Assembly (NCBI GenBank): GCA_016808115.1
Contig: JAEQBH010002439.1
Location: 496,001 to 560,000, forward strand
Direction of reading: 5' to 3'
Length of the DNA: 64,000 nucleotides
DNA from: Tetrastigma voinierianum
Lineage: Eukaryota; Streptophyta; Magnoliopsida; Vitales; Vitaceae
The translations under genes were made by a program, and so were the position numbers. The notes under the pieces were generated by a model that was not told the origin of the DNA, did no database searches, and worked only from the letters and a program-made list of their open reading frames with translations. Position 1 is the first letter of the stretch, and each line of letters begins with the position of its first letter. Of the stretch, positions 1 to 12,648 are shown one piece after another.

Positions 1-2960
1 CCTGGATAGTGCCTCACATGATGTCCCTGCGTCACGTTCGTCACTCGAAGCCGATGAGGAAGACCACACCGGAGTCGAATTTACACTCAGAATCGAGCAT
101 AATGATGTATTGGTGCTACCGGGTGGACACCTAAATTTGAACCATTGCCACCAAATGAGGGACAAGGCATCGCCTTCTCGAGGAGAGGTGCGCCACCTAA
201 GCTTCGAGCTAAACCTACCAACACACCTCAAATATGCATTCTTAGGGAGGCGAGGAAACTTTTCCAAGAATCATATCTTCCTCCTTTAGACTTGACTCAA
301 GAAAATCAACTTTTGAGATATTGAAAACCCACGTAACCGGTCAGGGTCGACAATCATAGATATTAAGGGAATTAGTCCCTTGATTCGCACATAGAATTCA
401 TTTAGAAGAGATGTTAAACCTTCTAGGCAGCCACAGAGACGACAACCTAATAATGAGAAGTGGTGAAAAAGGGAAGTGTTAAAACTCTTGGATGGGGTGA
501 TTTACTCCCATTGCATAGTAAGTGGCTGGCCCAACACAGTAGTTCCTAAAAACTGGAGTCACTATGGAACCCTAATGAAAACAATGAACTCATTCCCACT
601 CGTGTCACATCAGGATGGAGGGTGTGCATAGATTATAGGAACTCAATGGCGTACTAGGAAAGATCATTTTCCTCTTCCGCTTTGTTGATTCCAAACAAGC
701 TGAGAGTCAGCAGGCACAAATTCTATCATTCGATGGGTACTCAAAGATACAATCAAATTGAGATAGCGTTAAAGATCAAGAGAAAACTACATTCACTTGT
801 CCTTTGGTACCTTCGCCTTTAGAAATGCCCTTGATTATGCAATGCACTCCTGAACCTTCAATCCGTGCATGATGGAATCTTTAGTGACATGATAGAAATC
901 ATATTGGAAATTTTCATGGATGATTTCTCATTTTTAAGACTCATTCGAGAATTGCTTAGAGAACTTACGAAGGTTTCGAGAGGTGTCAAGAGAAAAATCT
1001 CTCAGGTTAAATTGGGAAAATGTCATTTCATGGTAACATAAGGATTGTCTTAGGCCATATAGTATCAAAAGATGGAAGTTGATAAGGCCAAAGTTGAGCT
1101 GATTTCAAACCTACCCACTCCTAAGTGTGTTAGAGACATGCCCGCCCTGTCAGCCGGGGTTCTATAGAAGGTTTATAAAAGATTTTAGTGCTATAGCTCG
1201 CCCTCATGTACTTTGCTTGCTAAAAGATGTCCTTTCACATGGTCACAAGCTCTGCATACATTCCACTAAACTCAAAACATGCTAGTGTCACCACTCCATC
1301 ATGCGGTCCCCTAATCGGGACCTTCCGCATTCAGATCATGTGGGCATTAGTGATTAGCGCCATAGGGGCTGTGTTAGGACAAAGGGAGACAAAAGCGTTT
1401 CGCAATCTACTATGCCAAGAAGACACTAGATTCCGCCAAGCAAACTTACACAACCAATCAAAAAGGCTTCGTCAAGCATCTCGTACTCAGAAAAATTCAA
1501 ACAAACATCAGAGGTTCTCCCGTGACCATCTTCACGCATCATGCACCAAGTACTGGGCTTCCTCTAAGGTGATACAAAAATCCCTAAGCAACTAGGTGGA
1601 TTTTATTATGTCAAGAATTCAACTTGACCAATAAAGATAAAAAGGTTATGAATGTGGCTCGCCGACCATTTATCTAGATTAGTTCCATCCAACTCCCATG
1701 GCACACCCATAGGTGATAGTTTTCCCGATGAGCAACTCTTCGGGCTTGCTCATTGCCCGTGGTATGTCGACATCAGAACTACCTAGTAACCGGCCGATTC
1801 CGTACCCCAATGGACTTCTCAATAAAAAGAAATTTCTCGGGCGTATATTAAGAAATACTACTTTGATGATCCGTATTCATTTTAAATACCATTCCCGATC
1901 AAATAATGAGAAGATGTGTACCCAATGATGAGCAGTGAGGATTTTAACTTTTGCCATTCTCGAAGCCTGGAGACATTCTCCGCCTCGAAAGACGGCAGAC
2001 AAGATTTCGTGTCGGGTTTTATCGTCCACCTCATTTAAAGATCAAGCTTTGATTTCGCAAAACCTGCGGCTCTGCCGCAACTAGGAGGGGGCCCACAAAA
2101 CAATGATGACGCTCCACTCCCAATTTTAATTATTGAAATTTTTGATCGTTGGGGTATAGACTTTGGCGGGCCTTTCCTTCTTGTGGGTATCTTACATTCT
2201 CTCTTATCCGTTGATTATGTCTATGGGTCGAGGCGACCTAACGAGAACCAATGACTACAAGGTTGTTTTGAAATTTATAAAGGAACATATTTTTTCTCGC
2301 TTTGAACAATAATGCAATTATTAGTTGATGGTGGGCTCCATTTTTGCAATCGATCTTTGAAAATCGTTAAAAAATATGGAGTCACCCATAAAGTATCAAC
2401 AATTTACCACCTACAAACCAATGGTCAAGCCGAAGAAGCATTGTATGATAAAACATATTTTGGAAAAAACGGTTGCCCCGAACCGCAAAGATTGGTCACT
2501 CCGTCTGACCGATGCTCTTTGGGCCTACCGTACTGCCTTTAAAACTGTACTTGGTATGTCTTCCTATAGGCTAGTTTATGGAAAGGTTTCGCCATTATTC
2601 AAGAGAGATGGAACACCGCCATCGGGCTATTAGAACTTTTAATTCTTGATTTAACTCGCTGTGCGCCATTTGTTGTAGCTAAATGAACTTGAAGAACTAA
2701 GTGAGAGAGTCGCAGAAAAGCCCCCGACTTACAAAGTGCGCCTGCTGGGTTATTCCATGACAAATCTATCGCAGAAACTTTCGAACCCTACCGGCATCGG
2801 GCCAGATAGCTCCCACAGATCTATTTCCGCCGGATCTGGCCCTGGGCTGGATCGCCCATTCATTGTTAATGTAGTTTATTCATACTAGTTGAGATTGAAA
2901 ACTGACACCGGAAAATCCTTCAGCGGAATGGCCGGGCCAAACGATTCTCAGCATTTCCTT
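1..2960 (+). pseudogene. Degenerate Athila-type Ty3/gypsy pol (RT, RNase H, integrase)
   Basis: This is the remnant of a retrotransposon polyprotein that once made reverse transcriptase, RNase H and integrase. Reading the + strand with many frame changes, the protease-RT linker is at about 200-600 and RT at about 600-1210, with GWRVCIDYR at 610 and the active-site region FMDDFS near 915. RNase H is at about 1330-1700 (AIGAVLGQR near 1360). The integrase zinc-finger remnant is near 1980-2090, and its catalytic core at 2140-2640 contains WGIDF, DGGLHFCN, YGVTHKVST and NRKDWSLRLTDALWAYRTA. The order and wording are those of the Athila lineage. Stops and indels occur every few dozen codons, so it is not functional. 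The 5' LTR and gag lie outside the window. Family assignment is by recognition of motifs, not by a search. Confidence 0.85.
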
Positions 2961-3113
2961 AACTCAAGAGCGCAGTGAAACTTGCAGATCCGCTCTCTAC
3001 AGACTTTTTCCCAAGTAAATCGTTTTCCAAATTTTTGTCAGATATAGTTTTGATTTTGTTTTATTTTCGTTTTGTTTCTATTTCACTTCATTTGTTTTTC
3101 AATCAAATAAAAG

Positions 3114-3116
<3 letters not shown>

Positions 3117-3184
<68 letters not shown>
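3117..3184. repeat. (AT)n microsatellite, about 68 bp
   Basis: An uninterrupted alternating AT run just downstream of the Athila integrase remnant. It yields a spurious Ile-Tyr repeat reading frame on the + strand. Confidence 0.97.
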
Positions 3185-3186
<2 letters not shown>

Positions 3187-3937
3187 GACTCTTTGTTTCG
3201 CATCGCTTCCAATTTGTCATGGGGGTACTGTAGTTTCTATGTGTATTATAATAATGCTTGTTTCGTTGTAGGGTAGATGTACACTGCTGAACGAATCATG
3301 CGCCTCATTATATATGTTCAAGTCAAATCTTCCAAATATGCCTCTGAAGTATTATGTTTCACCCGCAATGTACATACCCGCATGATTTCATACCTTCTAC
3401 ATCATCTTATTGCATGTACATCTTAACAAGCATAATAACAAGCTTTGTGGTCTTCGTGGATTGTCCCCTTTGCATTCTACCTTACTAGCCACACAAAACC
3501 ACGTACTTATGGTCAAATTTTCTCCGATCTAACCTGTTATTGCTTCCAATTGTGCATCACTTTAGTTGGTCATGTTAACTCTGGCGTAACATGTCTTTAT
3601 GGAACATCTCGCATAATTGAAAATGATTGAGGCCATCATTTTTCGCACACCCACCAGACGCCCCCATCCTCGCACCCATTTCCTGAGCTTAGGAGTCATG
3701 GGTCTATTCGAACCCTAGGAATCCTGATTAGTGGAACAAATAGTTGGATCTCGCGAGAGTGCCCGAGGTATCCCAAGAATGAATTACGTGCTGACTAATT
3801 CTACAAATGCACAAGGTGGAATCTAAACAAAAATAGTGAATGCAGTGAAGCCCGGAGAAAGGCAAATTGAAAAGATCAAATGGTATAACTAGCACTAATT
3901 GCTCCAAGTAAAAATATATATATATACATATATATTC

Positions 3938-3982
3938 AAAAAAAAAAAAAAAAAAAAAGAGGGAAAAAAAAAAAAAAAAAAA
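3938..3982. repeat. Twin poly-A tracts
   Basis: Two runs of about 20 A residues, separated by GAGGG, follow a short AT-rich stretch. They could be slippage tracts or the tail of an old retroposed insert. No target-site duplication was recognised. Confidence 0.85.
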
Positions 3983-4563
3983 GAAGCCTGGTTGAATAAG
4001 TAACGTAAGATATTCTAAACGTGCACCGCACAACTTCTGCTCGAAAAAGAGGCAAAGGCTAAAGTGTGTTTCAAGACACTTCAAAATGTACCAGACAACT
4101 TACTCAAAAGTGACAAGATAATGTGTGTACCTGCATACCACTAACGTAATTTACACCCGGTCGGATTTCGTGGGCATATTTTTAAACCCCAATTTTGTGA
4201 CCTTTGACATTCCAACCCTTCTCCACTCTCCAAGCCCTAAATCGGCCAGGTCCTCTCACACAAGCTTTCACAAGTCGGTTGTTTCCGGCTGTGGTTTTCT
4301 TCACCCGTGCCGGATTCCGTCACACATCAGACGGGATTGTAAGCCACCTACAAATCTCATGGCATTTTTGGGCCCCTATCATATATATGGATTTGTTTTG
4401 TCGGATCTGGGGCATGTTGTTTCACTCTGGTTCGGAGTATCACCATTGTATGGGCGTGAGTGTTGTCCGATATGCACTGGTCACTGTACTATTCAAATGT
4501 GCTTCGGGATTTTCTTATATATATCCGCTTATCCGGGCCATTCTTGCGATCCTTGCTTATTTC

Positions 4564-5570
4564 TATGGCACGATCCAAGAACATCGGAAAGGCAAAGGTG
4601 AATCTTCGTAAAGTGAAAGCAATGATGATGACTTAGATAGAAGCCGATGTTTGTCGAGGACTCGAGTCACTCAAGAAAATGGGCCCGATCACTCCGCAAA
4701 TAGGGTTCGCCATGCAGAGGGGCGTAAAATTGAGACATTTTTGTATTCTCATCATCCCACCTGTGGGAATTATTCAGAGTAGAATATGCACTTCGTAAGT
4801 AATAACATGTTCACAGATATTATCCCAATGGCTCGGAGTTTTATAATTAATCAAGGAGAATCGTCGAGACTCGATAGAGACTCCCGCTTACGGGTAGGCG
4901 TACTTCGATCACCCCGATTTGGATAGTGCATGCCTTACAATATGTCCGCCCGATACCAGATCGACTGCTATCCACTCAAAGCTATCATCGACTTTGATGC
5001 CCAAAGAAACCATCGAGGCTATGTGCACTCGCCCCGTACCCATGAGTGACGCCAGAAAAAGAATTGTGACTGAAAGCTCAAACCAGAATATGCCCCACGA
5101 ACAAGATCATTCACTTATGGGGACCGGGGCCTAAGGAAATGAAAAACCCCCACCGAGAACAGATCGGCCAGACGAGGTCATGACCGGGAAACTCATTGAC
5201 TATGCATTAGCTCAAGTATGGCGCGTAATGAGAGATTTTACAACATTCACATGAAAGCCGGCATATTCCGTTCCCTTCGCTTGTGACTAGTATGGTGGAA
5301 GAAGCGGGAATGAGGGGAACAGTTAAAGAAAGGAGGGTGTTGCTCAGCCGGGGCCCATCACTAATAAACCGAGGCCAAGAGCTAGCGAAGATCCACTGCA
5401 TCACACCCTCGGGGCTGGGGCCTCGCCTCCTCCCGATCACCCCATCCATGCTCCCCCCAAAGACCATTGAGCACACGCCATTGAAGAGGATGGAGCGGCG
5501 GATAAAGGGATGCGTTCAAGTGCACACTGGGAAGCAAAAAGTACCGGATCGACGCCTCTCTGAGGCTTGA
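4564..5570 (+). pseudogene. Possible env-like third ORF remnant of Athila element
   Basis: Starting with ATG at 4564 (MARSKNIGK), the + strand reads, through several frame changes, like the so-called env-like or putative plant transposon protein that follows pol in Athila elements. Loose signs are a PQIGFAMQRG stretch near 4695, a segment with IPMARSFIINQG near 4825-4860, and an FPSLVT-like stretch near 5270 that reads VPFACD here. Its place downstream of pol fits. Frameshifts and stops interrupt it throughout, so no product is expected. It could instead be unrelated degenerate sequence. The function of such ORFs in plants is unproven. Confidence 0.35.
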
Positions 5571-6442
5571 GAGTCACATTTTTCAGGCGAGTCATTGATG
5601 GCGATTACCCGCATTTAGAGGGGGATTCAAGAATTTAGATGATCGTGTGTGGACGAGGACATTCTCTTTCCATGAGGATGAGGATGACGCTGCATAGCTG
5701 TTTCTAGTTAGACTAGTAGGCGTCGGGCAATCGGGTAAGAGACTTCTCACCCATGTTATGCCAACACCCATTTCGATCATTTGCCTTTTTTCTTTTCTGT
5801 TTCAGCCTACGGTCGCTACAAAAACTCAAGACCCTTCTTGGATTCCCCACTATGTTCAAGTGTTTCTTCTCGACATTATGCATAGTGGTTACGTGGTTCC
5901 ATGTTAAATGATCGCTTCCTTCTATCGATCTCTGGCAACTTCACTATTCGCATGACTCCGCTTTACATTCCTTAAATTCCATACTTTTATTTAAAAGAAT
6001 CGATTTCAGGTTAGCCTCGTTATAATGCTCATTGTGTAAGACTGCATAGTTTAAATGAGTCATACCGTGCATTTCAGGTGAAGTATTTTTATTCCATAAT
6101 CGCTATTTTGAGATTTCGTGCAAAGCTTAACTATACTGAGCGCCTTGTTGAGATTCATACCTAGTGGGTGTCAATTAAATCTTGTTAAGATCAGCAAGAT
6201 GTGTGTTGTGGTGTGATGAATACACATTTGAGCAATAATTATAGTAGAATTTAGCACAATTCAAATCAGTTACAATTTACTCCACATTCGGTATAAGGAT
6301 GTACTTTTAATTTTTGCAGTTTTACTCAGGTGTGTCTTCTGTGTCTAAAAAACATAAGTGTACGAGGATTTATGTCCGTGAAGTCATAAAGCACGAGGAT
6401 GTGGGCGAACAATTGATGAAGTCTCGAACTCTAAGCAAATAG

Positions 6443-6620
6443 AAAAGTACCGGTAGTAACAAGTGTACCGTACATCACCTTGCGTACCGGTACACCTTTC
6501 AGCAAAAGTGGCAGTCGGCAAAGTGTACCGGTACACCCAATAAGTGTACTTTTCAGTACACCGATTAGGAAATTACAAGATGAAGTGTACCTTGGTACAC
6601 CATTAAAGTGTACCGTACAC
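6443..6620. repeat. Cluster of GTGTACCGGTACAC palindromes
   Basis: About seven copies or half-copies occur in 180 bp. The full perfect form is at 6523-6536 and a GTACCGGTACAC form is at 6484-6495. Variant hairpins include GTGTAC-TTTTCA-GTACAC (near 6544), GTGTACC-TT-GGTACAC (6585-6600) and GTGTACCGTACAC (6608-6620). Copies are unevenly spaced by 20-60 bp, so this is a cluster of dispersed motifs rather than a tandem satellite. Confidence 0.9.
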
Positions 6621-6716
6621 ATGTATGAGAAATGCGGAATGGAGTGTAATTGTGGATCCTAACGTTAGGCATATTTCATAATCATCCTCGAAAGCACGAG
6701 ATGGTATCAAAAGGAG

Positions 6717-6723
6717 TATAAAA
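6717..6723 (+). promoter_or_regulatory. TATA box candidate (TATAAAA)
   Basis: TATAAAAGG follows the palindrome cluster by about 97 bp and precedes a purine-rich stretch where transcription could start. It is probably an LTR promoter rather than a host-gene promoter, because no gene follows. Confidence 0.45.
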
Positions 6724-7560
6724 GGCGTAAGATAGAGGGGGAGAGTTGTGCTTGACTTCTAGTGGTTAGGGTTTTCATAGAAGAGGAGTTTCTTCCATTG
6801 TTTTGAGTTGAATTCTAGAGTTCCGCATTGAAGACTCTTTCATTTCAAGTGTGTTTTTACCACTCAAGCACTTGTAATCTTTCAAATAGAACAGCTTGGT
6901 TTGTTTTCCATTATAGCATTTTAAGTATTTCCACATTCCTAGATTTTGTAACCGACTCGATTTTCTCAAGTATTGTTTTTATGATTAATGATCACTCAAT
7001 TATCATCGTTTTATAAGTTACATGGAGTTCTAAACCTTTAATGCTGGGATTCTACGGTGGAAACTCACCCCATCAAAGTACTAATCTCAATTCTTCAACT
7101 TCAATGGATCAAGTGATGTTATTCACTCAGGCAAATGATTTATTAAAACCCTAGTTTGGCATATTCTTGACAACGGTGAACGATCACCTTGGCAGGTACA
7201 CGTTTGTGCTTGATTACAAATGCAACCAAAGGTCTGTGGTTAATCGGGAACAAGTGCTCACAAGATTCAATCATCCTTCTTCAAAAGAGCGCTTAAAGAT
7301 AAATCTTTCCATCAAAGACCATTTATCAATGGTTCTGCATGAGTCAGAAATAAGCAGGTGGGATTTATTTGGTCAGAAGTGAGTGGAATCCTAAGAATAC
7401 CAGCATTTGTCTTATATTTTTCTAAAACATTCAAATCAATCAATCACTTGATCAAACAACACAACCCTACAATTTCCATTAATTTACACTTTTTGTGGAG
7501 AATAAATTACCGGGTCAATAAAATTCGATCACCGTGGAAATGACCTCGTGGAATACTACA

Positions 7561-8314
7561 AGACAACGTCGGACAACTCGTGGATTCCTACGCTTGGGAA
7601 TAGAATTAGGCATACTAATCAGGACGAAGCACTTAACTCAAATACTTGTAAGTTAGGTTAACTTCCTAATACCCAAACATGTCTCCAAACACCATAAACC
7701 AAGAATCCATACAAATCCATATTCATCTTACACAAATTAGGGTTTTACTAACCCAACTTTTAACAAATCTAGGGTTAGGAAGAGTTCCTAACTAAGCCCT
7801 AGAAATCCATACAAATCCCATATGAATCCATACAAATCATGCTATTCCATACAAATCCTTGCAAAAACATAGCATTCCATATTCAAAGTTTCCATACAAA
7901 ACAATAGTATTCCATACCTTTCCTCTTCTTCTTCTTCTTCTTCTTCTTCTTCTTCTCTTCCTTTCTCTCTTCCTTTCTCTTATCTTCTCTCCTTCACATT
8001 TTTGCTCCCCAAATGCCCAAATGAGAGACCGTAAACAACCTTATTTGGTCAAATTTTCCTTTTATTGCACTTTGGTCCTCAAGTTCCCTTCTATTTGCAC
8101 CTCAACTTCCCATTATTACACTTTGGCATATAATCTTATTATCTTATGACTTTTAAATCCTATTTTGGACAAGTTACAAATTTACCCTTGTATCTTGTAC
8201 AAATTCGGTTTATCACTTTCGTGGTTCTGAATTTGCTACTTAAAAATTCAAATTATACCTACAAAATATCCTAAACACGTTGAAAACGACTAAGGTATAT
8301 TTCAGGGTGTTACA
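7561..8314 (-). mobile_element. LTR fragment with TGTAACACCC end, minus strand
   Basis: Read on the minus strand, the sequence begins TGTAACACCC at 8314, a typical gypsy LTR start. It continues with the same kind of content as the LTR-like insert at 42536-45331 (an AAGAGTCATAA-like segment, CCAAAATG stretches, a purine-rich run). It abuts exactly the point where the neighbouring Tekay LTR copy (8315-8981) loses homology to its partner, so it was probably inserted into that LTR or joined to it. The other end is not defined; 7561 is approximate. No gene is present. Confidence 0.5.
7922..7956. repeat. (CTT)n microsatellite
   Basis: About 11 CTT repeats, followed by more TC-rich sequence to about 7990. 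On the minus strand it is a purine-rich tract of the LTR fragment. Confidence 0.95.
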
Positions 8315-8981
8315 GTAATAGCACGGGTAGGAAGCCTCCCTTACCCGAAATCCTTGATTTCCTGAAATCTCATCCTTTGGATCTTTGGTGAAACCCCTTC
8401 TTTTTGGTATCCATGTGTAGCCCTCGTTGAGTAGATAAACTTTCACTCTTGGCTCGATGAATTCCAACCGGGGGAACTTCGCAGATCGAAGAGAGAAGCT
8501 TGAATTCTCTCTTCTTCTCCCTTCTCCCTCATGGACAAAGAAAAATAGGATAAGGTAAATGAGATCTCTTCCCTTTGTTCCCCAAAGCCCCTCACTTAAG
8601 TGGGTGGTTCATGACGTGCCATGTGTTCATGACTTGTCCGACTCCATTTATGCCTTGAAACGATTTATTTCATCCCGGTTTAAGTTCAATTTATTTTAAA
8701 TGAACTTTTCTTAATTTATTTTCCACTTTCGAGATTTTTCTCAAAAATCCCGTTTTTTTTCGGTTCAACAAGCCAAACGCCTCGAAAATTGTGAAAAATC
8801 CGACTATCTCAGAATTTAACGAAATTTTTCTAGGTGATTAAATTTCGCAAGACGAATCCAATGATCAGATCCGTTTTGTCATCCAATATCTAGAAAATTT
8901 TAGGTCTATAACCTGTACTGTAGCGACAATTTACCGTTTTTCTATTTTTTGAAAAAAATTCAAATTTACCCGGGTTTTACA
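8315..8981 (-). repeat. Truncated 3' LTR of the minus-strand Tekay element
   Basis: Starts on the minus strand with TGTAAAACCCGG at 8981, directly after a polypurine tract. It is homologous to the first part of the 5' LTR (22526 to about 21885), including the shared AAAGCCCCTCACTTAAGT-like segment near 8585 and 22136. Homology stops at 8315, where an unrelated LTR end (TGTAACACCC) begins. Confidence 0.85.
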
Positions 8982-8994
8982 TTCTTCCCCTCTT
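8982..8994 (-). promoter_or_regulatory. Polypurine tract (plus-strand DNA primer)
   Basis: The minus strand reads AAGAGGGGAAGAA immediately before the LTR start at 8981. This is the expected site and composition for the retrotransposon polypurine tract. The same arrangement (AGGGGAAGAA then TGTAAAAC) occurs before the 3' LTR at 46893. Confidence 0.8.
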
Positions 8995-9002
8995 AAAAGA
9001 GT

Positions 9003-11616
9003 TTCGTCCCCGAAATTCACACACAAGCACATACAAATCACATGCATATGCAACAGTAATTTAATCACCAAATGACTAAAAATATACCTTCATCCTCAAA
9101 TAAGAAAGGATAATTGGCACGCATAGTGTCTTCGAGTTCTCATATTGCCTCCTTCACTCCTTGGTGCTGCCACAACACCTTTACTAGCCTCATAGTCTTG
9201 CATCACAAAACCTGTTCCCTACTATCCATGATACGCATTGGTCCCTCCTCGAAGGTTCCATCCACATCAACAACAAGCTTGCCCCAATCCACCACATTAG
9301 TTGGATCTGGAGTGTACTTCCAGAGCATGAAGACATGAATACTGCATGAACACTTGATATGCTTGGCGGTAAAGCCAATCGGTAAGCAACCATACCTACC
9401 CTCTCGAGTACCTCGAAGGGCCCAATATACCTCAACGATAGCTTTCCTCGCTTGTTGAACCTGACCACTCATCTCTTAGGCATCACCTTTAAGAAGACAT
9501 GATCACCCACCTCAAACTCCAGAGGTCGCCGTCGTCTGTCGACGTAGCTCTTCTACCGGCTTTGAGCCGTGAGAAGACGCTTCTGTATCAAATCCACCTT
9601 CTTAGAGGTGTCTCTAACTAAATCCGGACCAATAGAGGGTCTCTCTCCCACCTTCGTCCAACAGACCGGAGATCGGCAAGGCCTCCCATATAGTGCTTTA
9701 TAGGATGCCATCTATATGCTCGTTTGATAACTATTGTTATAGGCGAATTCCACTAAGGGTAAATGCTCTTCCCAGCTACCCTTAAGATCAAGGATGCATG
9801 CTCGTAGCATGTCCTCTAATGTCTAGATGGTCCTCTTCGACTGCCCGTCCTTTCTAGGGATGAAAAGCTGTGCTCATCATCAACCGTGTCCCCATGACTC
9901 ATTGGAAACTCTTCCAAAAATGAGCCGTAAACTTGGGATCCGCTTTTGACACATAATGCCTGCACCACACTGAACACTCCCATCATAACCAGAACTGAAG
10001 ATGGTCATCCCAACATCGGCCGACTTAGTGTCGATCCACTATCACCCACATTGCATCATGCCCTCGCGATGTCTGTGGCAAGTGAGTCACAAAATCCATC
10101 GTGATATGCTCCCACTTTCACTCAACTACCTCCAAGGGCTGGAGTAATCCCGCTGGCCTCTGGTGCTCAGCCTTTACTTGCTGACACGTGAGACATCGAT
10201 GAACAAACTCCCCAACGTGTTTCTTTATCCCACTCTAGTAATACTGGCGACGAAGATCATGGTACATTTTCGTGTGACTTGGATATATAGCAAAATGGGA
10301 GCAATGGAACTCCTTAAGGATCTCCTTTCTCAGATCTTCTAACTGGGGAACCACAACTCGTCCCCTATACCAAAGACTACCATCCGCGGTGAATGACTCC
10401 ACTTCGCCACCAGATCCGGCAGCAGGCGGGTCCTCGATGGACATTATCTCTGTGTCCCGTCCATGGGACTCAGGAAGCCACACTAGCCAACACTCCCCAT
10501 GACTTTCGATTGAGTGCATCAGCCACCACATTTGCCTTACCTGGGTGGTAATGCAAAGTGAAGTCATAATCCTCTTGGTATTGCATCCACTTATGCTGCC
10601 TCATGTTGAGGTCCCATTGTGTAAAAATGTACTTCAGACTCTTGTGGTTTGAAAACACCTCGAATTGCTCACCATATAGATAGTGGCACCAAGCCTTTAA
10701 CGCAAAGACAATGGTCGTCAACTCCATGTCACGCGGTGTGGTAACTCGCTTTCATGGTTCTTTAACTCAAGAAACCGTGAAGCCACTACCCTCCTAGACT
10801 GCATCAAAACACATCCAAGTCCGTTCTTAGAGGCATCACAATACAATGTGTACCTCTTTCCCCTCTCTGGAACTATCAAAATAAAAGCCGAAGTAAGCCT
10901 CATCTTCAATTCCTAGAATGCCCTCTCACACAAGTCATTCCACTCAAACTTGACCTCCTTCCTGGTCTCTCTTCATAGGTGTAGTTAATTGGGAAAAGTC
11001 CTCAATGAACCTCTTGTAATACCCTGCCAATCGCAAGAAACTACATATCTCGAAGACCGACTTCGGTTTTTCTCAGCTCATAGCTGCCTCAACCTTCTCT
11101 AGGTCCACGGATACACCCAAAGCCGAGACCACATGCCCTAAGAATTTCACCTCAATAAGCCAGAATTCACACTTACTGAATTTGGCATACAACTAATGGT
11201 CTCTCAAAACATGGAGCGCAATCCTCAAATGATCCTCATGCTTATCCTCAGACATGGAGTAGATCAAGATGTCGTCAACGAAGACCACGACAAATTGATG
11301 CATGAGATCCATGAAGCCGCTGGAGCATTTGTCAATCCGAATGGCATCACTGTGAACTTGAAATGCCCATATCGCATCCTAAATGCCATCTTAGTGATAT
11401 CTGCCTCCCTGACCCTCAACTGATGGTAACCTGTGCGGAGGTATATCTTGGAGTAAAACTGAGCCCCTCTCAACTGATCAAATAAATCATCAATCCTTGG
11501 CAAGGGGTACCTATTCTTGATAGTAACCTTATTCAACTGCCGATAGTCTATACATAGCCAAAGGGTCTTGTCCTTCTTCTTGGCAAACAACACTAGAGTG
11601 CCCTAAGGTGAAGTGC
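9003..11616 (-). pseudogene. Tekay pol remnant: RT (3' part), RNase H, integrase, chromo-like end
   Basis: Read on the minus strand from 11616 down, RT comes first: AKKKDKTLWLCIDYRQLNKV at about 11590-11530, then LRTGYHQL, MPFGLTNAPA and the VVFVDDILIYS region near 11260. RNase H lies at about 10920-10470 (LYCDASKNGLGCVLMQS; HYHPGKANVVADALNRKSWG). The integrase zinc finger is at about 10330-10160 and its core at about 10130-9550. The C-terminal region at 9480-9190 has GKLSLRYIGPFEVLERVG and a DWGASLL-like stretch. The gene is broken by stops and frameshifts. Its 5' half continues beyond the nested insert, at 17805 and above. Confidence 0.85.
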
Positions 11617-12473
11617 TGATTCGTGTGCCAGTAGGTATCCGGAATCAATAATATTTATAACCTATTCCTTCTATTGCCTAGCATAGCTACTGTAGTATAG
11701 TAGCTCTAGGGTCGAACACAGTGATGGGTTTTCTTCGCACAAATGATTTACAGTGAGGTTCAGATATGGTGAGTTTTAATTTGGATTATGGGATTTTGTT
11801 AAAATAGGGGGTGTAATGGTTCTAAGTTGGAGATAAAATAATGAAAAATAATAAAGGACGACTCCTTGAAGCATTAGGTTAAGTGGATTCGTTCCAAGAT
11901 AATCGGGGGTTCTCAGTCCATTACTACGGGAGGATAATCATAGTCAGCCCTTAACCTGACTGTGATGGCTATAAAAGTTGGACCGTAATAAATTTCCTTT
12001 TGAAAGATGGCATTTATTGAACATTAATGGCCTCAGTCAGTGAAACCTATCTCCTTGACCCATCTTACAGTGATTAATAAATGGCAACTAATGAATCTCA
12101 GTAGATCTAGCAATAAGCATCCACTAAACCCTAAAAGATTGCTAAGTACAGGTCATTCAAGATGCATCGAAGGGATTTGAACCTAGGGTTGAGAGGAAAC
12201 ACAAAAACAACAACAATCACCTGCGTTGAAACTTTGAGAAACCCCTAGAACCCTTGGAACCCTCATCTAGTAACCTTCATCTTCAAGGATGAAGGGAGTT
12301 TAGCCAACCATCCTCTGAGTTGTCATCCTCAAAGGGTGTTTGGCAGCCTAGAAAGTGAGAGAAAGTGAGGGAAAAAGAGAGAAAAAATAAAGAAGTGGGA
12401 ACTGCTGAAAGGTTCCCGCCTGATTTTATTAACTAGCAAAAAGAGAGGTCGTCTTACAGTCTGTGCAAATGGC

Positions 12474-12481
12474 TTATATAA
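12474..12481 (-). promoter_or_regulatory. LTR TATA box candidate (TTATATAA)
   Basis: TTATATAA lies about 475 bp into the 3' LTR of the nested element. The same sequence, followed by AGCCATTTG, occurs at 17297-17290 in the partner LTR, so the site is conserved between the two LTRs. Confidence 0.5.
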
Positions 12482-12648
12482 TGCCCATGGCAAGCAAAAT
12501 TACCAAAATACATGAACTTCCACTATTACATAGAGGGTAAAATGGGAAGCAAACCAAAAAGTGACAAAAGAGTCAAAAAGGTCAAAAGCGTAGGAAAGGT
12601 GGGCAGTGGCATGAAAGGTGAACAATGGCAGGAGGAAATTTTGCAGGT

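Larger units (their letters stand above)
2961..4560. other. Non-coding 3' part of the Athila-type remnant
   Basis: No convincing gene is present. Athila elements carry a non-coding stretch between pol and the 3' ORF or LTR, and this interval sits in that position. It contains a long (AT)n run, two poly-A tracts and T-rich or pyrimidine-rich stretches. Open frames at 4125-4611 have no recognisable domain and overlap each other in different frames. Confidence 0.45.
5571..7560 (+). other. Gene-free LTR-like region with palindrome cluster and TATA box
   Basis: No reading frame with recognisable protein features is present. A cluster of GTGTACCGGTACAC-type palindromes (6443-6620) lies about 97 bp upstream of TATAAAA (6717). 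This is followed by leader-like sequence with AG(T)GGTTAGGGTTTT near 6763, an arrangement like the U3-R part of a plant LTR on the + strand. Neither end of an LTR, nor a partner copy, could be placed. It may be the 3' LTR of the upstream Athila remnant or part of another element. Confidence 0.4.

Noticed and set aside
2975..3271. 98-codon frame with an Ile-Tyr repeat; similar at 32108-32299 and 44487-44726
   Set aside because: These are translations of (AT)n microsatellites.
4125..4611. Overlapping 158- and 135-codon frames
   Set aside because: Neither has recognisable domains; they overlap in different frames inside the non-coding part of an Athila remnant.
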